64,000 bases of DNA from NORP23 sp050302475 (GCA_050302475.1 JBNLBF010000001.1:186001-250000); one strand, 5' to 3'. Counted from the first letter of the stretch, positions 27,946 through 37,277 are shown. Notes: generated by a model not told the origin, from the letters alone. Numbers and translations are program-made.

Positions 27946-29154
27946 ATGGAACGTCTTTCGATTGGGATTGCGGGATGTGGGATCGGTGGTCTTGCTGTCG
28001 GCGCGCTGTTGCGCGAACAGGGCCACGCGGTCACCATCTTTGACCAGTTCGACACCCCGGCCCCGGTCGGCTCGGGCTTGATGATTCAACCCGTCGGGAT
28101 GGATGTGCTGGACCGGATCGGTGCGGGTGAGGCGGTGCGAGCGTGCGCAGCGCCCATCGCGCGGATGTATGGTGAAGAATCTGGAAAAACCGTGCTGGAT
28201 GTGACCTATGGTGAGCAACACGGCCTCGCCATTCACCGCGCCAGCCTGTTCGACACGCTGTATCGCGCGGCGCGTGACACCGGTTGCCAGATCACCAGTG
28301 CCGCCCGCGTCACCGCTGCGCCGTTTGTCGATGGTAAACGGCATATCGAACTTGCCGACGGACAGACGCAACCCTTTGATCTGGTGATCGACGCCAGCGG
28401 CGCGCGGTCCGCCCTGTCGCCGTTGAAACGCAAACCCTTGCCCTTCGGTGCGCTCTGGGCCTCCGTCAACTGGACCGAGACTCGAGAGATTCCCCGGCAA
28501 CTGACCCAACGCTATCACCGCGCCAGCAAAATGGCCGGGATCATGCCCATCGGCACGCTACCCGGCGATCCGACTCCCAAAGCTGCAATCTTCTGGTCTC
28601 TGCCGGTCGCAGGTTATCCGAGCTGGCGCGAGGCACCGCTGGAGGATTGGAAGGCCGAGGTCATCAGTTTCTGGCCCCGCATGGCGCCGTTTCTCGACCA
28701 AATCGCAACGCATGACGATATGACCTTCGCCAGCTACACGCACGGCACCCTCTATCAGCCTTATGACCGGGCGCTGGCTTACATTGGTGACGCGGCGCAT
28801 ACGACCAGCCCTCAACTGGGACAAGGGGCGAACATGGCATTACTGGATGCGCAGGCACTGGCGCAGGCCTTGGTCGCCCTGCCGGTGGAAGAAGCATTGC
28901 AACATTACGCCCGTGCCCGCCATCGGCATTTGAGGGTCTATCAGGGGATGAGCCGCTATTTCACGCCGGTTTATCAGTCCAACAGCCTGATACTGCCCTT
29001 CATGCGCAACACACTGTTTGCAACCGTCAACAGGCTGCCCCTGACGCAACGGATCATGACCCGGATTGTGAGTGGTGATCTGGTGCGGCCAATTCGAACA
29101 GAGTTTCGAGAAGCACATTGGTGGGATATTTTGGGATACTTTCCCTGGCCTTGA
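27946..29154 (+). CDS. FAD-dependent monooxygenase (PF01494-like)
   Basis: 402 residues from the ATG at 27946 (MERLSIGIAGCGIGG). The frame remains open upstream, but the Rossmann dinucleotide motif GIAGCGIGGLAVGALL (7-22) sits correctly only from this start. Other motifs are DLVIDASGARSAL (NAD(P)H/FAD motif) and YIGDAAHTTSPQLGQGANMALLDA, the GD motif binding the FAD ribityl chain. The family hydroxylates aromatic rings or quinone precursors; substrate unknown. No clear ribosome-binding site. It does not sit in a catabolic cluster. UbiH-type or salicylate-hydroxylase-type function is possible. Confidence 0.87.
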   Translation: MERLSIGIAGCGIGGLAVGALLREQGHAVTIFDQFDTPAPVGSGLMIQPVGMDVLDRIGAGEAVRACAAPIARMYGEESGKTVLDVTYGEQHGLAIHRASLFDTLYRAARDTGCQITSAARVTAAPFVDGKRHIELADGQTQPFDLVIDASGARSALSPLKRKPLPFGALWASVNWTETREIPRQLTQRYHRASKMAGIMPIGTLPGDPTPKAAIFWSLPVAGYPSWREAPLEDWKAEVISFWPRMAPFLDQIATHDDMTFASYTHGTLYQPYDRALAYIGDAAHTTSPQLGQGANMALLDAQALAQALVALPVEEALQHYARARHRHLRVYQGMSRYFTPVYQSNSLILPFMRNTLFATVNRLPLTQRIMTRIVSGDLVRPIRTEFREAHWWDILGYFPWP

Positions 29155-29199
29155 TCTCTTTTGTGTCGGTCGTCCACCCCGCCCGAAATCAAGCTTAAA

Positions 29200-29222
29200 C
29201 CGCCGGGCGAGCGCCTGCCCGC
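29200..29222 (+). repeat. Intergenic REP-like repeat, copy A
   Basis: A 23-base GC-rich unit beginning CCGCCGGGCGAGCGCC in the 89-base gap between two convergent genes. It matches copy C (43432-43454, opposite strand) at 21 of 23 positions and shares shorter cores with copies B and D. The CGGGC/GCCCG ends can pair as a small stem. All four copies lie between genes. Confidence 0.5.
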
Positions 29223-29243
29223 TCCATCTGGCTGGAGCTAGCC

Positions 29244-31985
29244 CTACCCCGCTGCCTCATTCTTCTGCAAAATCCGGTTCACCCACGCCATCGCCGCCAG
29301 CACCAGACCGAGCACAAGGAACGAGACCACGCGGATCAGCCCGGCCAATCCGGACATGTCGATCAGGAACACTTTAGCCACCGTCAAGGCCACACCAGCC
29401 AGTGCCAGTTTCCGCAGCAGGGCCGATTTGCGCACAAATGCAAAACCCAACAACACGGCCGAGGCCACCAGCATCGCCACCGTATAGCTATACAGCTCCC
29501 CATCCGTGGTCGGTCCCTGGCTCAGGTTCGGTCCATGCCACCAACGGCGGATTTCCAGCCCGATATATACCGCGCCCAACACCGCCGCCACAACGCCCGC
29601 CAGTTTTCGCAACCACATACGGATATGGCCAAACCGGATGGCAACAAAGGCAAATAGCAGTCCCGGGATCGCATACGCCACGAACAGGTTGTCGAGGATG
29701 TATGGTCCCGCGGCATAGCCGCCGAACATGCCGCCAAATAGCGGGTTAAACAGCGTCAGCGCGAGGCCAACAGCGGCGCCTCCGATAATCAGATACATCC
29801 CGGCCAGCACCATCCGTGTCCGCCGCAATCCGACGCCCTCGCGAATTCGCCAAATCTGATTGAAAGCAAGGATCAGCCAGATCGTTCCAATCAGCGAGAT
29901 AACAACGAACGGGCTGTCCGCGTCGATCCAGTCAATGAACCGAAGCAGCAGCACGCAGGCGAACACACCGCCCAGCGACCAGGTCGCACTTTCCAGCACA
30001 ACACGCAGGCTCTGCCCAGCATCCTTCCGCCGCAACCAATAGGCCGCGACCAGCAAGCCGATAGACAGGCCGTAGGTCGCGACAACCTCCCATATCGGCG
30101 CGTCAAACGCGTAGACGAACCCCGGAATGATCACCAGTCGCCAGGACACAGCCACCGCCGCCACCTGCGTGTAATAATCCAACAGCGGCAGGTTGAACCG
30201 CTGCGCCAAGACCGCCGCCGCTAGCGCCAGCACTGCCAGCGAAATCGTCAGCCCCATCGACCCGAACAGGACGAAGCACATGAAGCTGACCATGGTGATC
30301 GCCGACAGGGCAAACAGTGCCGGGCGGGTGCGGTCGTCTTTGTCGATCCGTGCGAACCGCTCCGTCAACAGCGTCATCGCCACGGCCACCGCCGCCAGAT
30401 ACAGCGCCCAAACTGTTTCGCCCAGAACGAAGCGCGGCATCCACAGGACCTCCAGCACAATTGCCATCAGCACAGCAAAAGCCGCACCGAAGCCGGCGTC
30501 CAGCCGCGGAAGCCGTCCACCTTTCCAGCTTCGCCATGCGAACATCAGTGTCGCCACCAGTGCTCCGCCCAGCAGGATCGCCAATGTCGGTGGCGGGAAA
30601 TCAAGGCTTTCACGCTCCCACGCGCCGCGCCACGTCGCGACCACGTCGCCATAGCGGAACCCCTCGTAAAACACGGCTGCCAGCCCGCCCAACGCGGGCA
30701 GGTAGGCCATATCCGCAAGCGCAGGTGCCCGCCGCATCCAGAAGATCGCGCCGACCTGCGCCAGTGCGTAGGTCAGAAGTACCAGCCAGAAAATGGATTC
30801 ATGCTCCATGAAGGCGATCCAGACCAGAACGCCCGCGGCGATGAAGGTCAGGCCCGCGACACGCGTCGGAAATTCAGGCCGCTTATCTTTCTTGCGCCAA
30901 CCGACATAGAATTCCGACAGCATCGCACCGTCATAAGTCGGGATCAGACGCCGCTCCGGCACCACCAGCGCCAGCGCCGAGATGATCAGCGCAAACGCCA
31001 GCAGATGCAGCGGTTCCCCGACCGAGGCATAGAGCACCCAGGCAGCCAAAAACGTACCGATCAGACCCAGCGTGCTCAGCCACGCCCAGCGTTTAAAGCT
31101 GTCGATCGCCAGTGCAATCGCACCGATGCCAGCGAAAAAATAGTAAAGGAACGCGACGCTGTCGCCCGATCCACCGACGATGAACGGGGCCAGCAGTGCG
31201 CCGAACACGCCCATGATCGCCAGAAACGGGCCGTAATACCAGCCGAACACAATCGCGCACAGGCCAACAACCGTCAGCCCAATGAGCGCTGGTGTCGGCT
31301 CGATCAGGCCATAAAGCATCCGGGCCGCCAGGATCCCGGCGAATACCGACACCAGCCCTGCGCCCGAAAAGACCGAAGGCATGAGTTCAAACGACCCTTC
31401 CTCGTCATCACCGAGTTTACGCCGGACATATTCGCCGACGGCGATCAGGATCGCACCAAGCGCAATAGCGCCCATCACCCGCATCCGCTGCGTCAGCAGA
31501 CCATTTTCAACACCGTATTGGACAAGGAAAACCCCCGCCAATGCCAGCGACACAGCCGCCACGGCAAAGAACCAGTTCTTTTGCAGCCATGCGGTAATTT
31601 TCTTGCCAAACCCTTCCTTAAACACGAAGGCTTTTGGTGTGTCAGAGGTGGCAGGTTCGGTGGATTCAGCCTCTTCTGCTTCTGTATCCTCAGCCTTCTC
31701 CGCGGCCCGTGTCTGCCAGACAGGGGTCTGCTCCGGCTCAGGTGTTTCCTCAGCAGGCTCCGGTTCGGCAACCGCCTCCGGATCGGCCGATACTGCCGGC
31801 GTGTCAGGGGTGATTTCAGGTTGAACAGCGGTGCGGGGCGCCAGTTTCAGCGCCTCCAATTCTTCGCGCAATTCGCGGATTTTCCGGTTGGTGCCCAACT
31901 GCGTAAAAAACAGCCCGATCGGCAACACGATCGCGATCAGAAAAATCACAATCCCCAGAAGCACCCATCCATCCATACCGCTCAT
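29244..31985 (-). CDS. Large DUF2339 polytopic membrane protein
   Basis: 913 residues. An N-terminal transmembrane helix (GWVLLGIVIFLIAIVLPIGLF) is followed by a short coiled region (KIRELREELEALK) and an acidic Pro/Glu/Ala-rich linker of about 80 residues. The rest is more than twenty hydrophobic helices, the DUF2339 layout. A segment FGKKITAWLQKNWFFAVAAVSLALAGVFLVQYGVENGLL marks the start of the membrane domain. Function of the family is unknown. It lies 50 bases downstream of the DUF697 gene on the same strand and may be part of the YcjX transcription unit. The opposite-strand 509-codon frame is a shadow. Confidence 0.9.
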   Translation of the reverse strand: MSGMDGWVLLGIVIFLIAIVLPIGLFFTQLGTNRKIRELREELEALKLAPRTAVQPEITPDTPAVSADPEAVAEPEPAEETPEPEQTPVWQTRAAEKAEDTEAEEAESTEPATSDTPKAFVFKEGFGKKITAWLQKNWFFAVAAVSLALAGVFLVQYGVENGLLTQRMRVMGAIALGAILIAVGEYVRRKLGDDEEGSFELMPSVFSGAGLVSVFAGILAARMLYGLIEPTPALIGLTVVGLCAIVFGWYYGPFLAIMGVFGALLAPFIVGGSGDSVAFLYYFFAGIGAIALAIDSFKRWAWLSTLGLIGTFLAAWVLYASVGEPLHLLAFALIISALALVVPERRLIPTYDGAMLSEFYVGWRKKDKRPEFPTRVAGLTFIAAGVLVWIAFMEHESIFWLVLLTYALAQVGAIFWMRRAPALADMAYLPALGGLAAVFYEGFRYGDVVATWRGAWERESLDFPPPTLAILLGGALVATLMFAWRSWKGGRLPRLDAGFGAAFAVLMAIVLEVLWMPRFVLGETVWALYLAAVAVAMTLLTERFARIDKDDRTRPALFALSAITMVSFMCFVLFGSMGLTISLAVLALAAAVLAQRFNLPLLDYYTQVAAVAVSWRLVIIPGFVYAFDAPIWEVVATYGLSIGLLVAAYWLRRKDAGQSLRVVLESATWSLGGVFACVLLLRFIDWIDADSPFVVISLIGTIWLILAFNQIWRIREGVGLRRTRMVLAGMYLIIGGAAVGLALTLFNPLFGGMFGGYAAGPYILDNLFVAYAIPGLLFAFVAIRFGHIRMWLRKLAGVVAAVLGAVYIGLEIRRWWHGPNLSQGPTTDGELYSYTVAMLVASAVLLGFAFVRKSALLRKLALAGVALTVAKVFLIDMSGLAGLIRVVSFLVLGLVLAAMAWVNRILQKNEAAG

Positions 31986-32035
31986 CCCCCGGATTTTTCA
32001 CGGAGGTTACAGGTCTGTAACTTTTCAAACAATCT

Positions 32036-33013
32036 TTATTTAAACAGCCCAACCAGTGCGGTTTTGATGATTCCGGTGACCTTGGGACGCTTCAGAACGG
32101 TGAACGGCATAGGGCGGCAGACCTCCATCGCGGCGATCCCGACGCGGGCCGTGAGCGCACCATTGATGACTCCCTCGCCAAAGCGGCGGGAAACCTTGGC
32201 CAGCGCTCCGCCCCCAGCGACCGAGCCAACCAGATCATCGCCGATCGCCACCGCACCGGTGGCAATCAGATGCGTCGCCACCGCCCGCAATAACCGCCAC
32301 GACCCCAGCATCCCGGTTCGTCCCCCATAGGTCTGCGCCACGCGCCGGACCATGCGGACATTGGCGGTCAGCGCGACCAACACATCCATCAGCGGCAGGG
32401 GCACAATTGCCGTGCCCGCCGCCACCAGCCGCGAGGCCGCCTGAATCTCCGCGACCGCGGCTTTGTCCAATGGCCCCATCAGCTCTCGTTCCGTCAGGGC
32501 CAACACGTCGTCGGGCTCCAGCTGATCACCCACCTGATCCGCAATCGCCTTGCGTGCCCAACGCACATCCTCGCGCCCGACATATAGCCGCGTCAGCCGC
32601 TCGCTGACCGAAACCGCATCACTGCGTAACCCGCCTGCGGCTGCGCGCACCGCATCGCGCAGCGCGTCAATCCGCGCCAGACGGGCAAAGCCCGCAAGCT
32701 CACGCAACAGGATCAGGATCAGCACCAGCCCGAGCAGGGCCACCAGCCCCAGCGCCACCTGCCCCAGAACCGTATTCCGCGCCAGCAAACCGGTAACAAA
32801 ATCCCACATCGCAACGGAGATCATCATCCCGATCAGTGCCGTCAAACCCGACCAGAACAGCCGCGCCAACCATGACGGTTTGCGCGCCGCCATTGCCGTC
32901 ACGGACTGCATCGCGCGGCCTTCGACAATATCGGGCACAGGGGCAGCGGTTTCGGGCGTCAGGTCTTCGTCGACCTCTGCCTCGATCACCACGGGACCAC
33001 GTTTAATATTCAT
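32036..33013 (-). CDS. DUF697/TIGR01620-family membrane protein (YcjF-like)
   Basis: 325 residues from the ATG at 33013, chosen because GGAGG lies just upstream. Two hydrophobic helices at about 60-120 (LFWSGLTALIGMMISVAMWDF and LGQVALGLVALLGLVLILILL) are followed by a helical domain ending in the DUF697 region (about 200-325, with TAIVPLPLMDVLVALTANVRMVRRVAQTYGG). The E. coli YcjF family sits next to ycjX, as here, with one GNAT gene between. Its start overlaps the GNAT stop by 11 bases. Role unknown; in E. coli the pair belongs to the phage-shock regulon. Confidence 0.88.
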   Translation of the reverse strand: MNIKRGPVVIEAEVDEDLTPETAAPVPDIVEGRAMQSVTAMAARKPSWLARLFWSGLTALIGMMISVAMWDFVTGLLARNTVLGQVALGLVALLGLVLILILLRELAGFARLARIDALRDAVRAAAGGLRSDAVSVSERLTRLYVGREDVRWARKAIADQVGDQLEPDDVLALTERELMGPLDKAAVAEIQAASRLVAAGTAIVPLPLMDVLVALTANVRMVRRVAQTYGGRTGMLGSWRLLRAVATHLIATGAVAIGDDLVGSVAGGGALAKVSRRFGEGVINGALTARVGIAAMEVCRPMPFTVLKRPKVTGIIKTALVGLFK

Positions 33014-33449
33014 CAAACATCCTCCAGACATATCGTATATCGGGGAGTTTTTCCTCATTACCAGAGCCGTTGGTGCGTTCGATCTCGCGAAAACCCTGTT
33101 TCAGGTAGAATTCACAGGCGCGATCATTGGCCTGAAAACACCAGAGCTGAAGCCCCGGCGGATGTTCAGCTTTGGCCTGATCCAATAGCTGCTTGCCGAT
33201 CTTCTTGCCGCGCGCCTCCGGGGCCAAATACAGGCATTTGATCCAACTCTTTTCCTGCACGATGAACCCCAGAATACGGTCATCTTCCTCCGCAACTTTG
33301 GTCCAGCCGCCAACGATCAGGCTGGTCAGGAAATCAACATCCTCTTCCGCATCATGAGGGGTATCGTACCAATCATTTTCATTCATCCAGCCGCGCAGGA
33401 TATTCGCACAGGAACAGGCGTCGTCACGGATGGCGCGGCGGATGATCAT
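33003..33449 (-). CDS. GNAT-family N-acetyltransferase
   Basis: 148 residues. N-terminal RRAIRDDACSCANILRGWM, then the acetyl-CoA-binding motif A CLYLAPEARGKKIGKQLLDQAK (about 72-93, with the R/Q-x-x-G-x-G/A variant RGKKIG) and the C-terminal ANDRACEFYLKQGFREIERT. Substrate unknown. It is inserted between ycjX (ATGA overlap) and the DUF697 gene (11-base overlap), so all three should be translated from one mRNA. It may modify a small molecule or a protein linked to the YcjX/YcjF envelope-stress pair, but this rests only on position. Confidence 0.9.
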   Translation of the reverse strand: MIIRRAIRDDACSCANILRGWMNENDWYDTPHDAEEDVDFLTSLIVGGWTKVAEEDDRILGFIVQEKSWIKCLYLAPEARGKKIGKQLLDQAKAEHPPGLQLWCFQANDRACEFYLKQGFREIERTNGSGNEEKLPDIRYVWRMFDEY

Positions 33450-34864
33450 ATACGGTCTCCGATCAGAAATTGTGCCGCCTTATCGAGGCGAATATGGGGC
33501 AGGCCATCCCCTTCCCGGCGTGACAGGAGCGGTGGCTGAAAACGCATGATCTCGAAATCACGCTCAAGCCACTGTGTCTCCCCCTTCTGTGCCGGGACAA
33601 GAAGATGCGCCGGGTCCTCGGGCAAATCACCCGCATACATCACCGCCGTTTTTCCGGTTTCCGCCAGAACACCCTGAACCGCGTGCAGCTCCTGCCCGTC
33701 ATGGGTTACAATTTTTTCAACCGTCGCACGCAGACTGGCAATGGCCATCGCCTCCGTCGTAGCGCCCTTGAAATCCGCACGGTCTTTTGCATCCCGTAGC
33801 ATCGCTTTGATCAATGCGCTCAATTGCGGGTGCTGCGTGTGATGCAGATGATCGGCCTTTGTTGCCACGAACAGGATTTTTTCGACGCGTTTGCGCAAAA
33901 TACGCGACAGCCAGCTGTTGCGCCCGGGGCGAAACGCGGTCAGCACCTCACTCATAGCGACGCGCAGGTCTTCGACGGCTTGCGGACCGGCGTGGATGGC
34001 ATTGAGCGCATCGACCAGAACGATCTGGCGGTCGATTTTGGCGAAATGGTCGCGGAAAAACGGTTTGATGACCTTTTTCTTGTAAACGTCATAACGGCGT
34101 TCGAATTCTGTGTAGAGCGATTTACGGTGTATTTTATCGGGCTTTGGCAATGGCGCAAAGGTCAGAACCGGCGAGCCCTCCAGATCGCCGGGCAACAGGA
34201 ACCGGCCGGGGGCACATCCGGACAGCCCGCTTTCGCGGCTGGCGCGCAGGTAGGTTGTAAATGCCGCTGCCAGCGCCTGTGCGGTTGGTTCGTCCAGCGG
34301 TGCAGAGGGATCGCTCCCCTCAGACTGGGCAAGCCAGCCTTCAGCGAGTGAAACGCGGGTGCCCGCGCGCGCCTGTTGTATCGTTACCTCTGACCATTCC
34401 GCATAGGATTGCGATAGCAACGGCAGGTCCAGCAGCCACTCACCGGGGTAATCGACGATATCGATATGGATGGTCTGGGGTGCCCGCATTCCCGACAGCA
34501 AGCCGGACGGTTGCACACGCAGAGACAGACGCAGCTGACTGATCGAACGGGTGGAATGCGGCCAGTGCGGAGACGGTCCCGTCAGCGCCGCCAGATGGGT
34601 TTCATAATCGAACCGCGGCACCGTATCATCGGGCTGGGGTTGCAGAAATGCGGACAGGATTCGCCCTTCGGCAGCGCCTTTCAGCCCGGGCATCCGCCCC
34701 CGATCCAGAAGATTGGCGACCAGTGACGTGATGAACACGGTTTTGCCAGATCGTGACAGGCCAGTAACCCCCAGACGGATCACGGGATCGAACATTTCGT
34801 TCACCCCTTCTGCGGCATCTTCAACCGCACGAATGACACTGTCTGTGATATCCCCGATGCCCAT
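33446..34864 (-). CDS. ycjX: YcjX-family P-loop protein (DUF463)
   Basis: 472-residue nucleotide-binding protein. P-loop GLSRSGKTVF near residue 36, the segment HIDIVDYPGEWLLDLPLL near 130 that resembles a Walker B/switch region, and a VATKADH motif (G4-like) near 310. The YcjX family is GTPase-like and associated with membrane stress in gammaproteobacteria. It heads a likely operon ycjX, GNAT, DUF697 and perhaps DUF2339. It is divergent from truA with 75 bases between. Function in alphaproteobacteria is not established. Confidence 0.92.
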   Translation of the reverse strand: MGIGDITDSVIRAVEDAAEGVNEMFDPVIRLGVTGLSRSGKTVFITSLVANLLDRGRMPGLKGAAEGRILSAFLQPQPDDTVPRFDYETHLAALTGPSPHWPHSTRSISQLRLSLRVQPSGLLSGMRAPQTIHIDIVDYPGEWLLDLPLLSQSYAEWSEVTIQQARAGTRVSLAEGWLAQSEGSDPSAPLDEPTAQALAAAFTTYLRASRESGLSGCAPGRFLLPGDLEGSPVLTFAPLPKPDKIHRKSLYTEFERRYDVYKKKVIKPFFRDHFAKIDRQIVLVDALNAIHAGPQAVEDLRVAMSEVLTAFRPGRNSWLSRILRKRVEKILFVATKADHLHHTQHPQLSALIKAMLRDAKDRADFKGATTEAMAIASLRATVEKIVTHDGQELHAVQGVLAETGKTAVMYAGDLPEDPAHLLVPAQKGETQWLERDFEIMRFQPPLLSRREGDGLPHIRLDKAAQFLIGDRI

Positions 34865-34939
34865 CTCGTCCCTCTGCCCTATTACTTAGGGTCAGGGATG
34901 CCTCTTGGCAAATAGGAATTTCCGCGATAGGTCCGCTAA

Positions 34940-35713
34940 ATGCCTCGTTTTGCACTGAAAATTGAATATGATGGCGCAAGGTTTTCCGGATGGCAGCGGC
35001 AAAGTGACGTGCCAACCGTCCAGGGGGAGATCGAAAACGCCCTGCGCAAAGTCGCGCCGGAGCTGGAGTTTATCCAAGGCGCGGGGCGCACGGACGCTGG
35101 TGTTCATGCGACGGGACAGGTTGCGCATGTCGATTTGGATCGCGACTGGCCGGTGCAGGAACTGATGGGTGCGGTGAATTACCATGTCCGGCCTAACCCG
35201 ATCTCGATTCTGGAGGTAGCTAAAGTTCCGGACGATTTTCACGCCCGCTTTTCAGCGGTGGAACGGTCCTACACCTACCGGCTATTGAATCGCCGTCCGC
35301 CGCTGACATTTGACCGTGGCAAATTCTGGAAGGTGCATCACCCGCTGAACGTCGCTGAAATGCAGCGGGCGGCGAATTTCCTGATTGGACGTCATGATTT
35401 CACGACTTTCCGGTCCGTCATGTGTCAGGCGCAATCACCGGTGAAAACGCTGGACGAGATTACGATCACCGAACGACCCTATCCCTATGGGATCGAGTAT
35501 GAATTTTATGTGCGTGCACCCAGTTTCCTGCATAATCAGGTGCGCTCTATAGTTGGCACGCTGGAACGTGTGGGTTTCAATCAGTGGCCCGCTGAACGTG
35601 TTCGCGAGGCGCTGGAGGCCGCCGACCGGAGCGCCTGCGGACCGGTTGCCCCGCCCGAGGGACTGTATCTTGCGTCAGTGAAATATCCGGAAGACCCCTT
35701 CAGCCGAAGATGA
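34940..35713 (+). CDS. truA: tRNA pseudouridine synthase A
   Basis: Makes pseudouridine at positions 38-40 of tRNA anticodon stems. 257 residues, the normal length. N-terminal RFALKIEYDGARFSGWQRQ, catalytic Asp52 in GAGRTDAGVHATGQVAH, and the later motifs FHARFSAVERSYTYRL and FLHNQVRSIVGTLERVG. The 3' end overlaps the convergent RTX gene by 14 bases. Secure identification. Confidence 0.98.
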   Translation: MPRFALKIEYDGARFSGWQRQSDVPTVQGEIENALRKVAPELEFIQGAGRTDAGVHATGQVAHVDLDRDWPVQELMGAVNYHVRPNPISILEVAKVPDDFHARFSAVERSYTYRLLNRRPPLTFDRGKFWKVHHPLNVAEMQRAANFLIGRHDFTTFRSVMCQAQSPVKTLDEITITERPYPYGIEYEFYVRAPSFLHNQVRSIVGTLERVGFNQWPAERVREALEAADRSACGPVAPPEGLYLASVKYPEDPFSRR

Positions 35714-37199
35714 AATCATCCATGGTGAAGTCCCCCGCCGTCAGGGATGATCCATCATCAGAGAATATTCGCAGCTTGTCGCCGTTTATCCAGATGATCG
35801 CTCCGTCGGATGTCGAAATAATCTCCAGATCCTCGACATTATAGACAAGGTCATAGCCGCTCAGATCAATCTTATCGAGGCCAATTTCATAGTCCATGAT
35901 CCGGTCGGTGCGGTGGTCCGGGACAAATTCAAAAATATCCGCCCCCGCCCCGCCATACAGGATATCCGTGCCGCGCCCGTCAACCAGCCGGTCGTCACCG
36001 TCATGCCCATACAGAACATCGTTCCGGCCGTGACCATAAATCGTGTCATCCTGCGCGGTGCCGTTTATCGTGTCTTTCCCACTGCCGCCGCGAATTTCAT
36101 TCATGCCGTTTGGGAACTCCAGCACAAATTCGCTGAAACCATGTTCCGACCCGCTGGACACGAAAACATGCACCTCGCCGTCAATGATAGCGATCTCGAT
36201 ATCCGTGACATTGTCTAACGCCAGCGCCGCCGTATCCTCGATACTCTCCAAAACCTTCAGTCGCCCGCGATAATCGACTTCCATCAGCGTGAAGCCACCG
36301 TCTGAGCCCGCTGCCAGCAGAAAATGTCGGCCATTAAATTCGAACGCATCCAGCGCCGAGACATCTTCGAACCGCGTGTCTCCCGTGTCGGTCAGCGTTT
36401 CGACATGCTGTAGCCTTCCCCCCTGGGAAACGCGGTAAACCATGATCGAATCCGTGCCCGCCGAGGCCACGAAAATGAATGAGCGCGCGCCAGTGTCCAG
36501 AGACGTTATATCCGATATCCCTGCCAGCCCGCCGACGGAGGGCGGCACGGTAAATCGCAAATCCAACACCCCGCCCGGGCCAACGATATAGCTGTGAATA
36601 CCGACATCCACACCGGAGGCGACAAACAGGAAGGTCTTTCCGTGCAGAGTAACCGAATGCATGGCGCTGACATCGCCCAGAAACATGCCCGGTCCGTCAG
36701 GGGTATCGCTGCGTCCGCTGAGATCACCGGTGGCACTGACGTCATAGCCGAAAAAACCACTTTCGCCCCACTGGACCCCGAACAGGAAGGTTTCCGATCC
36801 GGTATCAACGAATTCTGTCAGCATCCATTCCTGATAGTTTTCAAGCGCGTCCGCGTAGCTGTCCGACACCGTCAGGCTGCCATCGCTGCCAACCTCATAG
36901 ACCACCTGATTATTGTCGAAATTACCCGCAACCATCAGATAGGTCGTCCCGTCGATGGTGAAACTGGTCAGGTCCGATACGCCGTTCGTTCCGGAGCCGG
37001 AGCTGAACAGCACATCATCCACCGGGGTCAACGACCCGTCCGACAGGATCTCGTAAACGCTGAGCCCGGCATCCGCCGCGCCCGCCGCGATCAGGTAGGT
37101 CCGACTGCCGACAGTCACGATTTCCAGATCAGAAAGTCCCTGTAACTGGCGGTTCACATCATCAAACACCGTATCGGCGTGCTGCAGGATTGTACGCAT
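35700..37199 (-). CDS. RTX calcium-binding protein with beta-propeller-like N-terminus
   Basis: 499 residues, no N-terminal signal peptide. Residues about 1-355 contain at least six repeats of about 45-50 residues with the pattern D-hydrophobic-T...TYLMVAG...Y-x-V-x-x-x-G-x-L, as in lactonase-like propellers. Residues about 360-430 carry glycine/aspartate nonapeptide RTX repeats (GGSGKDTIN, YGHDGDDRL, YGGAGADIF) that bind calcium. The C-terminal end FTMDDFIFG looks like a type I secretion signal. No secretion ABC transporter genes are adjacent. The ribosome-binding site lies inside a perfect hairpin described separately. Convergent with truA. Confidence 0.9.
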   Translation of the reverse strand: MRTILQHADTVFDDVNRQLQGLSDLEIVTVGSRTYLIAAGAADAGLSVYEILSDGSLTPVDDVLFSSGSGTNGVSDLTSFTIDGTTYLMVAGNFDNNQVVYEVGSDGSLTVSDSYADALENYQEWMLTEFVDTGSETFLFGVQWGESGFFGYDVSATGDLSGRSDTPDGPGMFLGDVSAMHSVTLHGKTFLFVASGVDVGIHSYIVGPGGVLDLRFTVPPSVGGLAGISDITSLDTGARSFIFVASAGTDSIMVYRVSQGGRLQHVETLTDTGDTRFEDVSALDAFEFNGRHFLLAAGSDGGFTLMEVDYRGRLKVLESIEDTAALALDNVTDIEIAIIDGEVHVFVSSGSEHGFSEFVLEFPNGMNEIRGGSGKDTINGTAQDDTIYGHGRNDVLYGHDGDDRLVDGRGTDILYGGAGADIFEFVPDHRTDRIMDYEIGLDKIDLSGYDLVYNVEDLEIISTSDGAIIWINGDKLRIFSDDGSSLTAGDFTMDDFIFG

Positions 37200-37200
37200 A

Positions 37201-37227
37201 CTCTCTCCGACTCGTTACCTGTCGGAG
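37201..37227 (-). promoter_or_regulatory. Hairpin sequestering the RTX gene's ribosome-binding site
   Basis: Perfect nine-base-pair inverted repeat, CTCTCCGAC / GTCGGAGAG, with a nine-base loop, ending one base before the ATG of the RTX gene. Read on the reverse strand, the GGAGAG ribosome-binding site is entirely inside the 3' arm. No T-tract follows, so it is not an intrinsic terminator for the upstream ychF. It should restrict translation until the stem opens. Confidence 0.7.
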
Positions 37228-37277
37228 AGCATGACCAAACACAGTTAATGGAAGCTGAAGACTTGGTTAGCGAGACG

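Noticed and set aside
30801..32330. 509-codon plus-strand frame across the DUF2339 and DUF697 genes
   Set aside because: It is antisense to two confidently identified membrane proteins and has an Arg/His/Gln-rich, non-protein-like composition.
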